NCBI RefSeq assembly: GCF_002002725.1
Contig: NZ_MUNW01000049.1
Span: 243,068 to 307,067, forward strand
DNA from: Sinorhizobium sp. A49
GTDB taxonomy: Bacteria; Pseudomonadota; Alphaproteobacteria; Rhizobiales; Rhizobiaceae
DNA length: 64,000 bases
Direction of reading: 5' to 3'
Shown here: positions 48,404 through 57,109 of the stretch, one piece after another
Layout: the number at the start of each line of letters is the position of its first letter
How positions within the stretch are numbered: position 1 is the first letter of the stretch
The notes under the pieces: generated by a model
The model's input: the letters and a program-made list of their open reading frames with translations, nothing else
Told to the model about the DNA's origin: nothing
Databases searched by the model: none
Translations under genes and position numbers: made by a program

Positions 48404-49387
48404 TTATTCGATGCCGAGGTCCTTGCGAACCGCTTCATAGGTGTCGCGAAGCGCGATCTGGCCGGCGGTCAGCGTCAGCTTTTCCGGCTCCTTGCCGTTG
48501 GCGACCCACTCATACATGTTGAGCGCGGTCTCATAGCCATGGCGCTTCGGCGAGATGATCACGGTGCCGTAGAAGCCGGTAGCCGTGGGCTTCTTGAACT
48601 CGTTGATGGCCGAGTCCGCGCCGCCGATGCCAACGCCGATCATGCTGTCGGGCGCGATGCCGACGGTTTCGGTGGCGCGTACCGCACCGAGGACCGCTTC
48701 GTCATTGAGGCCGACGGCGACCCACTTCTTGATGCCGGCATTCTTGTTGAGAACGACGGTCGAGGCGTTGAGCGCAGCTTCGGTATCAGTCTTGGCCTGC
48801 GGCGCGTCGAAGATGTTGGCTTCGGGGAAGCCGTTTGCCTTCAGTACGGAGAGCGCGCCTTCGACGCGGTCGACGGCGGTCGGCAGCTGGTCGTAGGAGA
48901 CGCGGATCGCGCCGACGTCCTTCATGTCCCAGCCGCGCTTCTTGATCTCGTCGACGATCGACTGGCCGACGGCTTCGCCGATCTTGGTGGCCGAGATGCC
49001 CATGTGCGGCACGTCTTCGATCGGGCTGCCGTCAGCGTTGACCAGGCGGTCGTCGACCGTCATCATTTTGAGATCGTTGGCGGCAGCCTTGGCGATGATG
49101 CCCGGGCCGAGCTTGACGTCGGGCGTGCAGATGATGAAGCCCTGAGCGCCCTGGGCGCCGAGGTTGTCGATCGCCGACTGAACCTTTTCGCCATCTTCCG
49201 CGCCGATCTTGACCAGCGTGAAGCCTTTTTCCTTGGCAGCGACGTCAGCGAATTTCCATTCGTCCTGGAACCAAGGTTCCTCGGGCTGCTTGACGATGAA
49301 GCCGATCTTGACGTCGGCGGCGAAAGCCGAGGTTGCGGCGAATACGGCGACGGTGCCAGCCAGAATGGCGGCTTTGAAGAAGCGCAT
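48404..49387 (-). CDS. AraF-like sugar-binding protein (L-arabinose/D-galactose/D-fucose type)
   Basis: A 327-residue periplasmic protein: signal peptide to 'ATSAFA-ADVKIG', then 'FIVKQPEEPWFQDEWKFADV'. That segment, together with 'GFIICTPDVKLGPGI', 'VDDRLVNADG' and 'GATEFGFYG'-type C-terminal pattern ('PTATGFYGTVIISPKRHGYE'), closely follows E. coli AraF as I remember it. AraF binds L-arabinose and, more weakly, D-fucose and D-galactose, sugars with the same configuration at C1-C5. GGGAGAG precedes the ATG at 49387. It is the first gene of the leftward operon, starting at the palindromic operator region. Confidence 0.9.
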   Translation of the reverse strand: MRFFKAAILAGTVAVFAATSAFAADVKIGFIVKQPEEPWFQDEWKFADVAAKEKGFTLVKIGAEDGEKVQSAIDNLGAQGAQGFIICTPDVKLGPGIIAKAAANDLKMMTVDDRLVNADGSPIEDVPHMGISATKIGEAVGQSIVDEIKKRGWDMKDVGAIRVSYDQLPTAVDRVEGALSVLKANGFPEANIFDAPQAKTDTEAALNASTVVLNKNAGIKKWVAVGLNDEAVLGAVRATETVGIAPDSMIGVGIGGADSAINEFKKPTATGFYGTVIISPKRHGYETALNMYEWVANGKEPEKLTLTAGQIALRDTYEAVRKDLGIE

Positions 49388-49431
49388 GATTTCTCTCCCT
49401 AGTGAACTGCCTCCTGCAGTTGCCATTTGTG

Positions 49432-49448
49432 TATGATGAATCATCATA
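49432..49448. promoter_or_regulatory. Palindromic operator for FadR-type regulator
   Basis: TATGATGAATCATCATA is a 17-bp palindrome with perfect 8-bp arms around one base. A second copy of its left half, TATGATGAT, begins at 49466. It lies in the 191-bp space between the divergent AraF-like gene and the FadR-family gene, so it probably controls both. Confidence 0.65.
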
Positions 49449-49578
49449 TCCGTCAATTGCCTTTGTATGATGATTGAGATAGTGATGTATAACTATTGCC
49501 GAAGCGCCCCTGAACCTTGTCGCGAGGAAAGGTGATCTGGGATAAAAGCGTCGGCGGAACTGAAAGGGATGGGTGGAG

Positions 49579-50346
49579 ATGCAGATGGAAGGTCAGGAGC
49601 CGCAGGGCGTGGCAGGAGAGCAGGTACAGCGCCGGCCGCGCGTCCAGAAGAATGTGACAAGGACCATCGCCTCCGACATCTGTGCCGATATCTTTCCCGT
49701 CGGCTCCTATCTGCCGCGGGAGAATGATCTGTGTGAGCGCTACGGCGTCAGCCGAACCGTCATTCGCGAATCGCTGAAGATCCTGGAATCGAAGGGAATG
49801 GTGCGTGGCCGCTCGCGGGTCGGTACCGTCGTTTGCGGCAAGGATGAGTGGAACATCCTCGATGCCCAGGTGCTCGAATGGATCGGCGAGCGCATTTTCG
49901 AATTCGACCTGTTGAATTGCATTCTGGAAGCGCGCAGGGCGATCGAGCCGGTTGCTGCAGAATTCGCCGCCGAGCGTGCGACCGTGCAGGAAATCGCCGA
50001 TCTCGAACGGGCCTGGCAGGCGATGCGCGACGGCGAGGGCGATGTCGCCGGCTTCACCGATGCAGACGTGGCGTTCCACACCTGCCTGCTCAAGGCCAGC
50101 CACAACCAGGTCTTCCTGCAGTTGGTCGGCATCATCCAGGCGGCGCTCAAGTTTTCGCTGCATGCCTCGAACGAAGCTGCCGAGCGGCGCGACGAAGCGA
50201 TCGACGTCCATCGCGAGCTGGTCGAGGCGCTACGCATGCGCGACAAGGCGGCTGCGCGCGATTGCTCGATCCGCATGCTCGATCTTGCCGCGCGCGACCT
50301 GGCGACGGCGGTCAAGCAGCACAGCCCTGCGAAACCCGTTCTTTGA
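49579..50346 (+). CDS. FadR/GntR-family transcriptional regulator
   Basis: About 255 residues with a GntR winged helix ('[20 protein letters not shown]', '[18 protein letters not shown]') and an FCD-type all-helical effector domain with metal-binding residues ('[16 protein letters not shown]', '[14 protein letters not shown]'). FCD regulators usually bind sugar acids. It starts the operon with dgoD and is divergent from the sugar importer. Start is uncertain among GTG 49573, ATG 49579 (used) and ATG 49585, the last having GGAG at ideal spacing. Confidence 0.9.
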   Translation: MQMEGQEPQGVAGEQVQRRPRVQKNVTRTIASDICADIFPVGSYLPRENDLCERYGVSRTVIRESLKILESKGMVRGRSRVGTVVCGKDEWNILDAQVLEWIGERIFEFDLLNCILEARRAIEPVAAEFAAERATVQEIADLERAWQAMRDGEGDVAGFTDADVAFHTCLLKASHNQVFLQLVGIIQAALKFSLHASNEAAERRDEAIDVHRELVEALRMRDKAAARDCSIRMLDLAARDLATAVKQHSPAKPVL

Positions 50347-50416
50347 AAATGCTCGCCGGCGTGCGCCAGCACGGCCGATCACGACACGTTATCCCCACCG
50401 AACCGGACATCATTCC

Positions 50417-51565
50417 ATGAAGATCACCAAGCTCACGACCTATATCGTTCCGCCGCGCTGGCTGTTTCTCAAGGTAGAAACCGATGAAGGCATCGTCGGC
50501 TGGGGCGAGCCCGTCGTCGAGGGCCGGGCACTGACGGTCGAGGCGGCCGTGCACGAGCTTTCCGATTATCTCGTCGGTAAGGATCCGTTCCTGATCGAGG
50601 ACCATTGGAATGTGATGTATCGCGGCGGCTTTTACCGCGGTGGCGCCATTCACATGAGCGCACTTGCCGGCATCGACCAGGCGCTCTGGGACATCAAGGG
50701 CAAGGCGCTGGGCCAGCCGGTGCATTCGCTGCTCGGCGGCCAATGCCGCGACAAGATCAAGGTCTATTCCTGGATCGGCGGCGACCGCCCGAGCGATGTC
50801 GCCCGCAATGCCAAGGACGTGGTGGCCCGCGGCTTCATGGCGATCAAGCTCAATGGCTGCGAGGAGCTGCAGATCGTCGACTCCAACGAGAAGATCGACA
50901 AGGCGGTCGAGACCATCGGCATCATCCGCGATGCGATCGGCCCGAACATCGGTATCGGCGTGGATTTCCACGGTCGGGTGCACCGGCCGATGGCCAAGGT
51001 GCTGGCCAAGGAACTCGAGCAGTTCAAGTTGATGTTCATCGAGGAGCCGGTGCTGTCGGAAAACCGCGAGGCGCTGAAGGAAATCGCCAATCATTGCTCG
51101 ACCCCGATCGCGCTCGGCGAGCGGCTCTACTCGCGCTGGGACTTCAAGTCGGTGCTGGCGGACGGTTATGTCGACATCATCCAGCCTGATCTTTCCCATG
51201 CCGGCGGCATCACCGAATGCCGCAAGATCGCCGCCATGGCTGAGGCCTATGACGTGGCGCTGGCGCCGCATTGCCCGCTCGGACCGATCGCGCTTGCCGC
51301 CTGCCTGCAGATCGATGCGGTCAGCTACAATGCCTTCATCCAGGAACAGAGCCTCGGCATTCACTACAACGAGGCCAACGACATTCTCGACTATGTCTCC
51401 AACAAGGACGTTTTCCACTACGAGGACGGCTTCGTCTCGATTCCGCAGGGGCCGGGCCTCGGCGTGGAGGTCGACGAAGCCTATGTCATCGAGCGCGCCA
51501 AGGAAGGTCACCGCTGGCGCAACCCGATCTGGCGCCATGAGGACGGCAGCGTCGCCGAGTGGTGA
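50417..51565 (+). CDS. dgoD: D-galactonate dehydratase DgoD
   Basis: 382 residues, the same length as E. coli DgoD, and strikingly similar along its length: '[20 protein letters not shown]', '[20 protein letters not shown]', 'VDFHGRV' (metal Asp and catalytic His), '[14 protein letters not shown]', '[14 protein letters not shown]', '[20 protein letters not shown]', '[20 protein letters not shown]' and the ending '[16 protein letters not shown]'. It is an enolase-superfamily Mg-dependent enzyme that dehydrates D-galactonate to 2-keto-3-deoxy-D-galactonate. The frame is open upstream through the FadR gene, but the real start is 50417. Confidence 0.95.
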   Translation: MKITKLTTYIVPPRWLFLKVETDEGIVGWGEPVVEGRALTVEAAVHELSDYLVGKDPFLIEDHWNVMYRGGFYRGGAIHMSALAGIDQALWDIKGKALGQPVHSLLGGQCRDKIKVYSWIGGDRPSDVARNAKDVVARGFMAIKLNGCEELQIVDSNEKIDKAVETIGIIRDAIGPNIGIGVDFHGRVHRPMAKVLAKELEQFKLMFIEEPVLSENREALKEIANHCSTPIALGERLYSRWDFKSVLADGYVDIIQPDLSHAGGITECRKIAAMAEAYDVALAPHCPLGPIALAACLQIDAVSYNAFIQEQSLGIHYNEANDILDYVSNKDVFHYEDGFVSIPQGPGLGVEVDEAYVIERAKEGHRWRNPIWRHEDGSVAEW

Positions 51566-51601
51566 CCGCTGCGCGGCTTCAATAGGCGAGGGAGAGAGAA
51601 C

Positions 51602-52378
51602 ATGAGCAAGCGGCTTTCCGGAAAGCGCATCGTCATCACAGGTGCTGCCCAGGGTATTGGTCTGGCGATGGCGGAAGCCTTCCTGAAAGAGGGCGCCAGT
51701 CTCTTTCTGATCGATCGGGACGGGCCGCTGCTCGAAAAGGAGACGGCACGCCTTGCCGCCGACGGCGGCACCGTCGCCGCGACGACGGCTGACATTACCG
51801 ACGCCGGTGCAATCGCCGAAGCCATCGGCCAGGCAGAAAAGACCATCGGCCGGCCGAACGCGCTGGTCAACAATGCCGGTATCAACGTCTTTTCCGAACC
51901 GCTGGCATCGAGCGATGCCGATTGGCAGCGCTGCTTCGACGTCAATCTGAAGGGGGCCTGGAACTGCAGCCGGGCCGTGCTTCCCGGCATGATCGAGGAT
52001 GGCGGCGGCGTCATCCTCAACATCGCGTCCACGCATGCCTTCACCATCATTCCGCACACGTTTCCCTATCCCGTGGCAAAACATGCGCTTCTCGGCATGA
52101 CCAAGTCGCTCGGCATTGAATACGCCTCCAAGGGCATAAGGGTAAACGCCCTTGCGCCTGGATACGTGCTGACACAGAAGGCCGTCGAATACTGGAACAG
52201 CTTCCCGGACCCGGTCGCTGCCGAAGCCGAAACGATGAAACTGCACCCAGGCGGCCGTATCGCGACCGCCGATGAAATCGCCCGTGCCGCGCTGTTCCTG
52301 GTGTCGGACGAGTGCACCTTCATCAACGCCACCTGCCTGACCGTCGATGGTGGGCTGAGCGTGCTGCACCATCCCTAA
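51602..52378 (+). CDS. Short-chain dehydrogenase, probable sugar 1-dehydrogenase
   Basis: 258 residues, classical SDR: cofactor motif 'TGAAQGIG' (residues 13-20), 'NNAG', catalytic Ser143 in 'NIASTHAF', Tyr156 and Lys160 in 'YPVAK', and 'LAPGYVLT'. GAGGGAGAG lies upstream of the ATG. Set 36 bp after dgoD, it is best read as the D-galactose (or L-arabinose/D-fucose) dehydrogenase producing the lactone for this pathway; Rhizobium SDR galactose dehydrogenases are known. No lactonase gene is seen nearby, so lactone opening may be spontaneous or encoded elsewhere. Confidence 0.82.
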   Translation: MSKRLSGKRIVITGAAQGIGLAMAEAFLKEGASLFLIDRDGPLLEKETARLAADGGTVAATTADITDAGAIAEAIGQAEKTIGRPNALVNNAGINVFSEPLASSDADWQRCFDVNLKGAWNCSRAVLPGMIEDGGGVILNIASTHAFTIIPHTFPYPVAKHALLGMTKSLGIEYASKGIRVNALAPGYVLTQKAVEYWNSFPDPVAAEAETMKLHPGGRIATADEIARAALFLVSDECTFINATCLTVDGGLSVLHHP

Positions 52379-52676
52379 AACCGAGCCGTGTGGCTTGGTC
52401 ATAATTGTGGTGCGCCATGCACCGCCGTGCCCGCTGTTGCCGCGCTTGCCGATTGATACGGCGCGCGCGGTGGCGCCCTGTGCCCTTGCTGCTACTTTTC
52501 ACTTTCTCATCCGACGTACTCGCTCGACTTCCGTTCTGCTCTCACGGCTTCCGCATCGACGAGTGAGCCGGTCAGTTTGCGCGGGTTTGACGCTTGACCG
52601 CGAATAACTCCGATTATATGAGAAATAAGAATTGCGAAATACTGCTTCATGGCGGTCGCACTGCGGAGGAATGGAC
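52379..52676. promoter_or_regulatory. Intergenic region with predicted promoter for the second dehydratase operon
   Basis: 298 bp. A weak hairpin ACCGAGCC/GGCTTGGT (52380-52399) could end the SDR transcript. TTGACC (52594-52599) and TATGAG (52617-52622) are 17 bp apart and could be a sigma-70 promoter for the IlvD/Edd-family gene. No gene was found; small frames such as 52395-52607 lack any feature. Confidence 0.4.
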
Positions 52677-54392
52677 GTGTCGAGAAAACTGAGATCGCAG
52701 CATTGGTTCGGGGGGCTCGACAAGGATGCCTTCATTCACCGCAGCTGGATGAAGAACAACGGCCTGCCGGATGACGCCTTCGACGGGCGTCCCGTCATCG
52801 GCATCTGCAACACCTTTTCCGAACTCACGCCGTGCAACGCCCATTTTCGTGGCCTGATCGAACATATCAAGGCGGGCGTGCTGGAGGCGGGCGGCCTGCC
52901 GCTGGAGTTTCCGGTCTTTTCCTGCGGCGAGTCCAATCTTCGTCCGACCGCCATGCTGTTTCGCAATCTCGCCTCCATGGATGTGGAGGAGGCGATCCGC
53001 GGCAACCCGATCGATGGTGTCGTGCTGATGGCCGGCTGCGACAAGACCACGCCATCCCTCGTCATGGGGGCTGCCTCCTGCGATCTTCCGGCGATCGTCG
53101 TGTCAGGTGGACCGATGCTGAACGGCCGCCTGAAAGGCAGGACCATCGGCTCGGGCACCGATGTCTGGAAGTTCTCCGAGGATGTGCGCGCCGGCGTCAT
53201 GACCCCTGCCGAATTCATGGCCGCGGAAAGCGCCATGTCGCGTTCACCCGGCCATTGCATGACCATGGGCACGGCCTCGACCATGGCGTCGATGGCGGAA
53301 GCCTTGGGGCTGGCTCTGCCCGGAAACGCCGCCTACCCGGCGGTTGATGCCCATCGCGCCCGTCTGGCGCGGCTTTCCGGTAGACGGATCGTTGCGATGG
53401 TCGCCGAAGACCTGCGCCCGTCGCATATCCTGACGCGGGAAGCTTTCGCCAATGCCATCCGCGTCAACGGCGCCATCGGCGGCTCGACCAATGCCGTCGT
53501 CCATCTGCTGGCGATCGCCGGGCGGGTGGGCACCGAGCTGACGCTTGAGGATTGGGACCGGTTCGGTCGGGATATCCCGACGATCCTCAATCTCATGCCG
53601 TCGGGCACGTTCCTGATGGAAGACTTCTGTTATGCCGGCGGCCTTCCCGCCGTCATGAAGGAAATCGCCGATCTGCTTGATCTGGACAACCCGACGGTGA
53701 CCGGCCACAGCGTCGGCGCAAACATCGCGGATGCGGAGAATTACAATCCCGATGTCATCCTGCCGCGTGCCGTCGCGCTGACGCAGCAAGGCGGCATCGC
53801 GGTTTTGAAGGGCAATCTCGCGCCACAGGGAGCGATCCTGAAGCCGTCTGCCGCAACGCCGGCTCTGATGCAGCACCGCGGCCGCGCCGTCGTCTTCGAA
53901 ACCATCGATCACTACAAGCAGCGCATCGACGATCCCGACCTCGATATCGACGAGACCTCGATCATGGTTCTGAAGAACTGCGGTCCCAAGGGCTATCCGG
54001 GCATGGCCGAGGTCGGCAACATGGCGCTGCCGCAGAAGCTTCTGAAGAAGGGCGTGCGCGACATGGTGCGCATCTCCGACGCGCGCATGTCCGGCACAGC
54101 CTTTGGTACCGTCGTGTTGCACGTCGCGCCGGAAGCCGCCGTCGGTGGCGCCTTGGCGCTGGTCAGGGACGGCGACTGGATCGAGCTCGATGTCGCCGGC
54201 CGCCGGCTGCATCTCGATGTCGACGAGGCGGAACTGACGCGTCGGCGGCAGGAATGGGCGCCACCGGAGATCGCCATGCCCGGTGGCTACCAGGGCCTCT
54301 ATGTCGAGCGGGTGATGCAGGCCGATCGTGGTGCGGATCTCGATTTTCTTGTCGGTTGTCGCGGGCACGCGGTGCCACGCGAGAGCCATTGA
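52677..54392 (+). CDS. IlvD/Edd-family aldonate dehydratase (L-arabonate/D-galactonate type)
   Basis: 571 residues. The [2Fe-2S] cysteines of this family are in place: C53 in 'TFSELTPCNAHF', C121 in 'MAGCDKTTPSLVMGA' and one in 'SRSPGHCMTMGTAST'. The N-terminus 'SRKLRSQHWFGGLDKDAFIH' is that of pentonate dehydratases such as the R. leguminosarum L-arabinonate enzyme. It dehydrates a sugar acid to a 2-keto-3-deoxy acid. I chose GTG 52677 because GGAGGA (52665-52670) lies 6 nt before it but directly abuts the ATG at 52671. It is followed 12 bp later by the DapA-family gene. Confidence 0.9.
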   Translation: MSRKLRSQHWFGGLDKDAFIHRSWMKNNGLPDDAFDGRPVIGICNTFSELTPCNAHFRGLIEHIKAGVLEAGGLPLEFPVFSCGESNLRPTAMLFRNLASMDVEEAIRGNPIDGVVLMAGCDKTTPSLVMGAASCDLPAIVVSGGPMLNGRLKGRTIGSGTDVWKFSEDVRAGVMTPAEFMAAESAMSRSPGHCMTMGTASTMASMAEALGLALPGNAAYPAVDAHRARLARLSGRRIVAMVAEDLRPSHILTREAFANAIRVNGAIGGSTNAVVHLLAIAGRVGTELTLEDWDRFGRDIPTILNLMPSGTFLMEDFCYAGGLPAVMKEIADLLDLDNPTVTGHSVGANIADAENYNPDVILPRAVALTQQGGIAVLKGNLAPQGAILKPSAATPALMQHRGRAVVFETIDHYKQRIDDPDLDIDETSIMVLKNCGPKGYPGMAEVGNMALPQKLLKKGVRDMVRISDARMSGTAFGTVVLHVAPEAAVGGALALVRDGDWIELDVAGRRLHLDVDEAELTRRRQEWAPPEIAMPGGYQGLYVERVMQADRGADLDFLVGCRGHAVPRESH

Positions 54393-54404
54393 GGAGGCGC
54401 GACG

Positions 54405-55313
54405 ATGTCTCGGTTCGATCCCGCCGACCTGCATGGCATTCACGCCATCCTCTATGCGCTGTTTGATGACGACGAAAAGCTCGATCGCGAGGCCATGCGG
54501 CGGCAGACGGAAGTCTGTCTCCTGGCCGGTGTGCACGGCATGGCAGCACTTGGGCTCGCGACGGAGGCCTCGAAGCTGAGCGAGGCGGAACGCATGTCGG
54601 TGATGGAGTGGCTGGTCGAGGACACCGCCGGCCGTGTGCCGGTGGCGCTCACCATCTTCGGCCCGTCGGTCGAAGAGCAGGTGCGCCAGGCCCGCCATGC
54701 GGTTGGTGCCGGCGCCGACTGGCTGATCCTTCAGCCGCCGATCGTCGGCCAGTTCTCCGCACAGGAATATATCCGCTTCTTCGGCCGCGTCGCCGATGCG
54801 ATCGACGTGCCCGTCGCCATCCAGAACGCGCCCGCCTTCATGGGCAGAGGGCTGACGGCGACAGACATCGCCGAACTCGTCCGCCAGCATCCGAATATCT
54901 CGCTCATCAAGGGCGAGGGGCCGGTGGTTGATATCGCCGCTTTGATTGAGGTTACAGAAGGACGCCTGCCTGTTTTCAACGGCCGCGCGGGCCTTGAACT
55001 CATCGACAACCTGCATGCCGGATGCCGCGGCTTCATCCTCGCGCCCGACTGCATCGACCATGCGGTGAGGGCCTATGAATTCTACCGTGACGGCTGGGAC
55101 GAGGAGGCGGAAGCCGCCTATCGCGACATGTTGCCGGCGGTGGTTTTCACCATGCAGGGGATCGAGAACCTGATGTGCTACGGCAAACGTCTCTTCGGCG
55201 AACGGGCCGGGATGCCCGTCTTTGATCGCGCGCCTGCGCTGCGCCCGACTGCGACCGGATTGGCGATGGTCCGGCGTTTCGCGGGCGAGCTTGGCCGTTT
55301 TGGCGAAGCGTAG
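54405..55313 (+). CDS. DapA-family (DHDPS/NAL) aldolase or dehydratase for a keto-deoxy sugar acid
   Basis: 302 residues with the (beta/alpha)8 fold of the dihydrodipicolinate synthase family. The Schiff-base lysine is K169 in 'ISLIKGEGP'. The usual GTTGE loop is replaced by 'LGLATEASKLS'. The usual catalytic tyrosine (YNxP motif) is replaced: the segment reads 'VAIQNAPAFMG', with Gln at position 140. This argues for a chemistry different from classical DHDPS, for example a 2-keto-3-deoxypentonate dehydratase or aldolase. The gene pairs with the upstream sugar-acid dehydratase, whose product it should consume. Confidence 0.85.
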   Translation: MSRFDPADLHGIHAILYALFDDDEKLDREAMRRQTEVCLLAGVHGMAALGLATEASKLSEAERMSVMEWLVEDTAGRVPVALTIFGPSVEEQVRQARHAVGAGADWLILQPPIVGQFSAQEYIRFFGRVADAIDVPVAIQNAPAFMGRGLTATDIAELVRQHPNISLIKGEGPVVDIAALIEVTEGRLPVFNGRAGLELIDNLHAGCRGFILAPDCIDHAVRAYEFYRDGWDEEAEAAYRDMLPAVVFTMQGIENLMCYGKRLFGERAGMPVFDRAPALRPTATGLAMVRRFAGELGRFGEA

Positions 55314-55429
55314 GCGTCATTGTTCGTCTTCAAGCTGGCTCAACCCTTGTTGGGGCGTGGCGACGGCTATGGTAGCAAGGGGTCGAATCGCGCCAGAATG
55401 CGCGCCGTGATTTCGGAAACGGACGGCTG

Positions 55430-56140
55430 ATGACGACATTTACCATCGGTGACCGGGGCTTGCCCGCGCAGATTGCGGCGGAGATTGGCCGCCGGATCGC
55501 GCTTGGCGAACTCAAGCCCGGCGAGATCCTGCCCAAGGAATCCGAGATGCTGGGCAATCTGCGCGTCAGCCGGACGACCTTGCGCGAGGCGCTGAAGATC
55601 CTGTCGACCAAGGGCTTCATCGAGGCCAAGCCGCGTCTTGGCACCCGTGTCCGCGCGCCGGAGCATTGGAACACGCTCGATCCGGTGGTGCTCTCCTGGC
55701 ACGAGGGCGCGCAAGACCAGGAGCGACTGGCTGAAGAACTGTTCGAAATCCGCCTGGCGATAGAGCCAATGGCAGCGGGCCTTGCGGCACGTCGCGGATC
55801 GGCGGACGAGGTTGTGCGCATCCGCGCGGCCTATTCCCGCATGACGGAAGACCACGCGACGGTTTCCGCTGCCATCGAATCCGACATCGAATTCCACCTG
55901 GAAATCATCCAGGCGGCGCACAATCGCTTTCTTCTGCCCGTCTCAGCGGTCATTCGCACGGCGCTGACAATCAGTATTCCCCGCACGCTCAGGACGTTTG
56001 GTGGATTGCAGCACTCCCTCAAGATGCACGAAGCGATCGTCGAAGCGATTGAAGCGCGCAATGCGGCAACGGCAGAAACGGCGGCGGAAACACTGTTGAA
56101 CGCCACCTACCAGCGCAATTTCTTATCCGCGCAGCCGTAG
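55430..56140 (+). CDS. FadR/GntR-family transcriptional regulator (second copy)
   Basis: 236 residues: winged helix 'GEILPKESEMLGNLRVSRTT' and 'LREALKILSTKGFIEAKPRL', then an FCD domain ('ESDIEFHLEIIQAAHNRFLL', 'HSLKMHEAIVEAIEARNAAT'). It is a paralogue of the 49579-50346 regulator, and sits 116 bp after the DapA-family gene, so it has room for its own promoter. A CCCTTG/CAAGGG inverted repeat with a 25-nt spacer lies in that space. It probably senses a keto-deoxy acid or aldonate of this island. Confidence 0.9.
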   Translation: MTTFTIGDRGLPAQIAAEIGRRIALGELKPGEILPKESEMLGNLRVSRTTLREALKILSTKGFIEAKPRLGTRVRAPEHWNTLDPVVLSWHEGAQDQERLAEELFEIRLAIEPMAAGLAARRGSADEVVRIRAAYSRMTEDHATVSAAIESDIEFHLEIIQAAHNRFLLPVSAVIRTALTISIPRTLRTFGGLQHSLKMHEAIVEAIEARNAATAETAAETLLNATYQRNFLSAQP

Positions 56141-56157
56141 CAAGAACCATTCAAAGG

Positions 56158-56658
56158 TCACTTCCGGTGCAGGTTGATCTCGCTGGTCACGACCCGGTCG
56201 CCGGATTCCGGGTCGACATCGATCGTCGTCAGCCGCATGCCGTTGGCGCCAACTTTCTGCAGCGTCAGATCTGCGCTCCGGTCGCCGTTGACTTCCTTCG
56301 CCCAGCGAATGGTCAGGTTGATGGCATCACCGCGACGGCTGCCGCTCAGGCCCGCCCGTCCGCCGCGCGGGCCGAGATACGATCCGCTGTATTTCGTGCC
56401 GCTGAATTTCAGTTGGGCATCGATCGATTTTGAAATCAGGATCAACCCGCGACAGACGCCTTCCATCGACAGCGCCAAACCCTGCGATTGAGAATCGAAG
56501 TTGCAGGAAACGTTGATGGGCGACATATGCGTGCGGATTCTGACTGTCCCGGCGCCCGTCCAGCTGCCCTGCAGCGACTTCAGGAACGCACCTTCGTCCG
56601 CCTGGGCGGCGCCGGCAAGCGATGTTGTCATGGCGGCAAACACGAGCCAACGCAGCAT
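56158..56658 (-). CDS. Conserved-type exported hypothetical protein
   Basis: 166 residues. The signal peptide MLRWLVFAAMTTSLAGAAQA has a clear AQA cleavage site. The mature part is beta-rich ('GSWTGAGTVRIRTHMSPINV', 'LKFSGTKYSGSYLGPRGGRA', 'MRLTTIDVDPESGDRV') and could be a small lipocalin-like barrel, with two cysteines that may pair. I do not recognise a named family. GGAGG lies 8 nt before the ATG. It is convergent with the second FadR gene (17 bp apart) and not part of the sugar island. Confidence 0.75.
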   Translation of the reverse strand: MLRWLVFAAMTTSLAGAAQADEGAFLKSLQGSWTGAGTVRIRTHMSPINVSCNFDSQSQGLALSMEGVCRGLILISKSIDAQLKFSGTKYSGSYLGPRGGRAGLSGSRRGDAINLTIRWAKEVNGDRSADLTLQKVGANGMRLTTIDVDPESGDRVVTSEINLHRK

Positions 56659-57109
56659 ATCGCAATCCTCCGTTCAGAGGCTCGGCATGGTACACCAGCC
56701 AAGGCCCAGATCACCAGCCGCAACGCGCAACCGCGGCGGATGTTCCGCGCACTGAGTTCCTTATCGCGAACTTTGACCGGCTGCATCGCACCGCTGACCG
56801 TGACGGAGCGTTGCCTGTGCCGGGGCGACGAGAGGTTTCAGCCTGTGCAGCCAGCCGCCCCGGAAGGGCGCGAGCAACGCCGGCTCGCCGTTAACCTCAT
56901 CGCTCGAAAGTCTTTCCGGCAAGATGGCCCTTTGCACTAAAGGTTGGTAAAGAAACTGTTAATACCCCAGTATATGTGGTGAGTGTGGACGCCACCACGG
57001 TTTATTTATTGCCATTTTGATATCTTTGGATCGATGAGAGTGTCTATTTCATCAGAATTTCTTCTCTACTTCGGCCTGTCTATACAAAACGCCGCCTGCC
57101 GCGGGCTGA
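56659..57109. other. Intergenic region, AT-rich in its second half
   Basis: 451 bp between divergent genes. The first 270 bp are GC-rich with no assignable gene. The part from about 56935 to 57080 is clearly AT-rich and holds a 6-bp inverted repeat GTGGTG (56976-56981)/CACCAC (56993-56998). It probably contains the promoter of the 57110-58078 gene, but no -35/-10 pair stands out. Confidence 0.5.

Noticed and set aside
49952..50416. In-frame N-terminal extension of dgoD by 155 codons
   Set aside because: Overlaps the FadR gene, reads as low-quality Arg/Ser-rich sequence, and DgoD is complete from 50417.
50312..52402. 696-codon minus-strand frame spanning dgoD and the SDR gene
   Set aside because: Covers two well-recognised genes on the other strand and has no recognisable domain.
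53244..55061. 605-codon minus-strand frame opposite the IlvD/Edd and DapA-family genes
   Set aside because: Antisense shadow; Arg/Asp/His-rich sequence without family features.
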